DNA from: Antedon mediterranea
Lineage: Eukaryota; Echinodermata; Crinoidea; Comatulida; Antedonidae
DNA: 60,000 bases
Assembly (NCBI RefSeq): GCF_964355755.1
Contig: NC_092680.1
Coordinates: forward strand, 17,401,001 to 17,461,000
Direction: 5' to 3'
This document shows positions 58,563 to 60,000 of this stretch, piece by piece. Under the pieces are notes generated by a model. It did no database searches and was not told the origin of the DNA. It was given only the letters and a program-made list of their open reading frames with translations. Position 1 is the stretch's first letter. Each line of letters begins with the position of its first letter. The translations under genes were made by a program, and so were the position numbers.

Positions 58563-59145
58563 TCACAATGTTTTCTTTCTGTGCCGGCAGGCGGACACAA
58601 GTTCGTTACGTTTGTTTAATGTCGAAAATTCAGGGTGGTGGATGATAAATAACTTCTTTTTGAGGCAGAGGTTGCATTTTTTGTTTGCGCTACTATATGC
58701 TGCTTTAGTAGATGCCAAGGTGCACCATGAGATTGAATAGTCTGTGTTGTCCTTGAGTGTCCAAATATGTTTCGGTTGAGTTTCTAGAACGTGTATGACT
58801 GACTGAATGATGAGGTGTGATTTCTGTATTGTGTTTTAAAGTCATTTTCAGTGAGTCCGATATATAGGTTTCCGAGGTGGATTTGTCTTTGCGTGTAACT
58901 GTGGCTTGGTATATTACAGATGATTGTAGGCATTTGTTTTTCTGTCGGCAGTTGCATGTTTTGTTTTCTTGCATGTTTTCCACGGATGTTGTTTCGGGCT
59001 GGTTGAGTATTCTCTTGTTGTGATCGTCTATCTGTTTCATATTGTTCATACAACTGTAGATAATCTTGATTGATTTCCTTAGTTTGTTATATTTTGGAAA
59101 ATGTTTGTCCACTAGGGATAGGAATTTCTGTCTAATAATCTATTT
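58563..59145 (-). pseudogene. Penelope-like retroelement remnant, GIY-YIG endonuclease region
   Basis: On the minus strand, several frames in order give typical Penelope-like element C-terminal sequence. These are VDKHFPKYNKL with SCMNNMK; a Cys-rich CNCRQKNKCLQSSVIYQATV; then, after a frameshift, YIGLTENDFKTQYRNHTSSF; in a third frame, HIWTLKDNTDYSISW; and lastly KCNLCLKKKLFII and LNKRNELVSACRHRKKTL before a stop at 58565-58563. At least two frameshifts make it non-functional. The reverse-transcriptase part is absent; sequence beyond 59145 does not continue it. Confidence 0.85.
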
Positions 59146-60000
59146 GCATAAAAGTGGTTACTATACGCGCGCCATAGTAAACATCGTCTCTGTCTGTTTC
59201 GAGACTAATTTAAAAGCCGGCTTTGTACAAAATACTTTCAACTTTTTCTTATATTTAAAAAAATGTAATTACACATTTTATGGTGAAATATCGACGTGCA
59301 CAGTGTACAGAAGTACTTGCGGCAAAGAGTATTGCGCTCGCGTACGCTAGTACATTATAACGTTCGATTGATTGATTTTGGAACAAAACATCCTATAACA
59401 ATTATGTAATATTTTCAATTCATGATGTATACTTTGATGACTAAATAAAATAATAAAGTGTCGTGGATATAGTTAATATACTGAAAAGGGTATGAACAAT
59501 ATTAAAAATAATAAAGGCAAATTATTACAAATGAAATGATGAACGAGTCTCTGAATGTTAATAACGTTGGCGGCGCAGTTTGTGTAAAAAACACACAGAA
59601 AGCCATAATATACTGCATAAAAAGAGGGGTGAATTTGTGTCTTTTTTGTATTGGTTCATTCTTTGATGTATCCTAACTTCCATGTAGGCCCTAGCATTTA
59701 TTTTTTTGTTATTATAAAAAATATATATATATTTTAACAAATCAATACCATTAATAATATTAATTACTAAAATAAAAACGGAATCTAAGCGTTATTTCAT
59801 AGACAACAATCTAAAAATAATGCATGGAACTACAGGAAAACGCTATACAAAAGAGACGCGCGTGCCCTCAGCGTGCGAATTCTTTGACACAAAAATGGCT
59901 TCTAATCTTCAATGTCGTAACTCTTTATTATTTATGGCTCTGCTGTAAAATGGCGTCGCCCAGTTTGACCTTTTAACCCTGTACTTCCGACCGATACTGT
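59146..60000. other. right-edge sequence, no gene recognised
   Basis: Short ORFs only. The last 150 bases become richer in CpG (GACGCGCGTGCC, ATGGCGTCGCCC) with a short ATG frame at 59894 (MASNLQCRNSLLF). This could be the edge of another gene's 5' end, but nothing supports it. Confidence 0.35.

Noticed and set aside
59894-59950. Short ATG frame MASNLQCRNSLLF near the right edge as a new gene start
   Set aside because: It ends in a stop after about 16 codons, without a recognisable donor or similarity.

Overview
This is a nuclear window from an animal, most likely an echinoderm and possibly a crinoid. The genes are intron-rich, with GT-AG introns and compact exons. The protein-level resemblance is to deuterostome EIF2B5, EPB41L4A and TM2D3. 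The DNA is AT-rich, carries the 'taggccta' words common in echinoderm genomes, and is dense in short non-autonomous transposons and SINEs. The species assignment is inference from sequence style, not from a database match.

Layout. 195-1111 (minus): two 5' exons of a TM2D3/almondex-like membrane protein whose TM2 domain lies off the left edge. 1299-12047 (plus): a complete 15-exon EIF2B5 gene (eIF2B epsilon, 690 aa by my splicing). Its start codon is 187 bp from the TM2D3-like start in divergent orientation, which suggests a shared promoter. 13516-50954 (plus): a 20-exon EPB41L4A/NBL4 gene (FERM-domain protein, about 1051 aa). It has 10.7-kb and 9.0-kb introns and a long C-terminal tail carrying a DSGIES motif and a PPPPY motif. 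51-56 kb: intergenic, filled with decayed elements, including a 1.1-kb long-inverted-repeat transposon and a dead LINE. 56294-57571 (plus): a single-exon C2H2 poly-zinc-finger ORF, followed by about 1 kb of broken fingers that include an inverted block. 58563-59145 (minus): a frameshifted Penelope-like retroelement remnant. 59.15-60 kb: no supported gene.

The introns hold most of the repeats: a MITE with GCTCTGTCTACACTATCA ends (about 12 copies); a second MITE with GATGTATTGTCCC ends (3-4 copies); a palindromic 'ACGCAAGGACGT' MITE (2 copies in opposite orientation); a pogo-like MITE with TA target duplication; two tRNA-derived SINE families; a 5S-rRNA-derived SINE (2 copies); and several minisatellites. 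One 39-bp minisatellite is in frame with the next EPB41L4A exon.

The genes are unrelated housekeeping or signalling genes and do not form a pathway. EIF2B5 acts in translation initiation. EPB41L4A is a cortical FERM protein that the literature links to Wnt/beta-catenin. TM2D3 is linked to Notch and gamma-secretase. I found no CRISPR array, operon, prokaryotic defence system or viral genome. The points most worth following are the EPB41L4A tail motifs, the in-frame minisatellite and the zinc-finger array.
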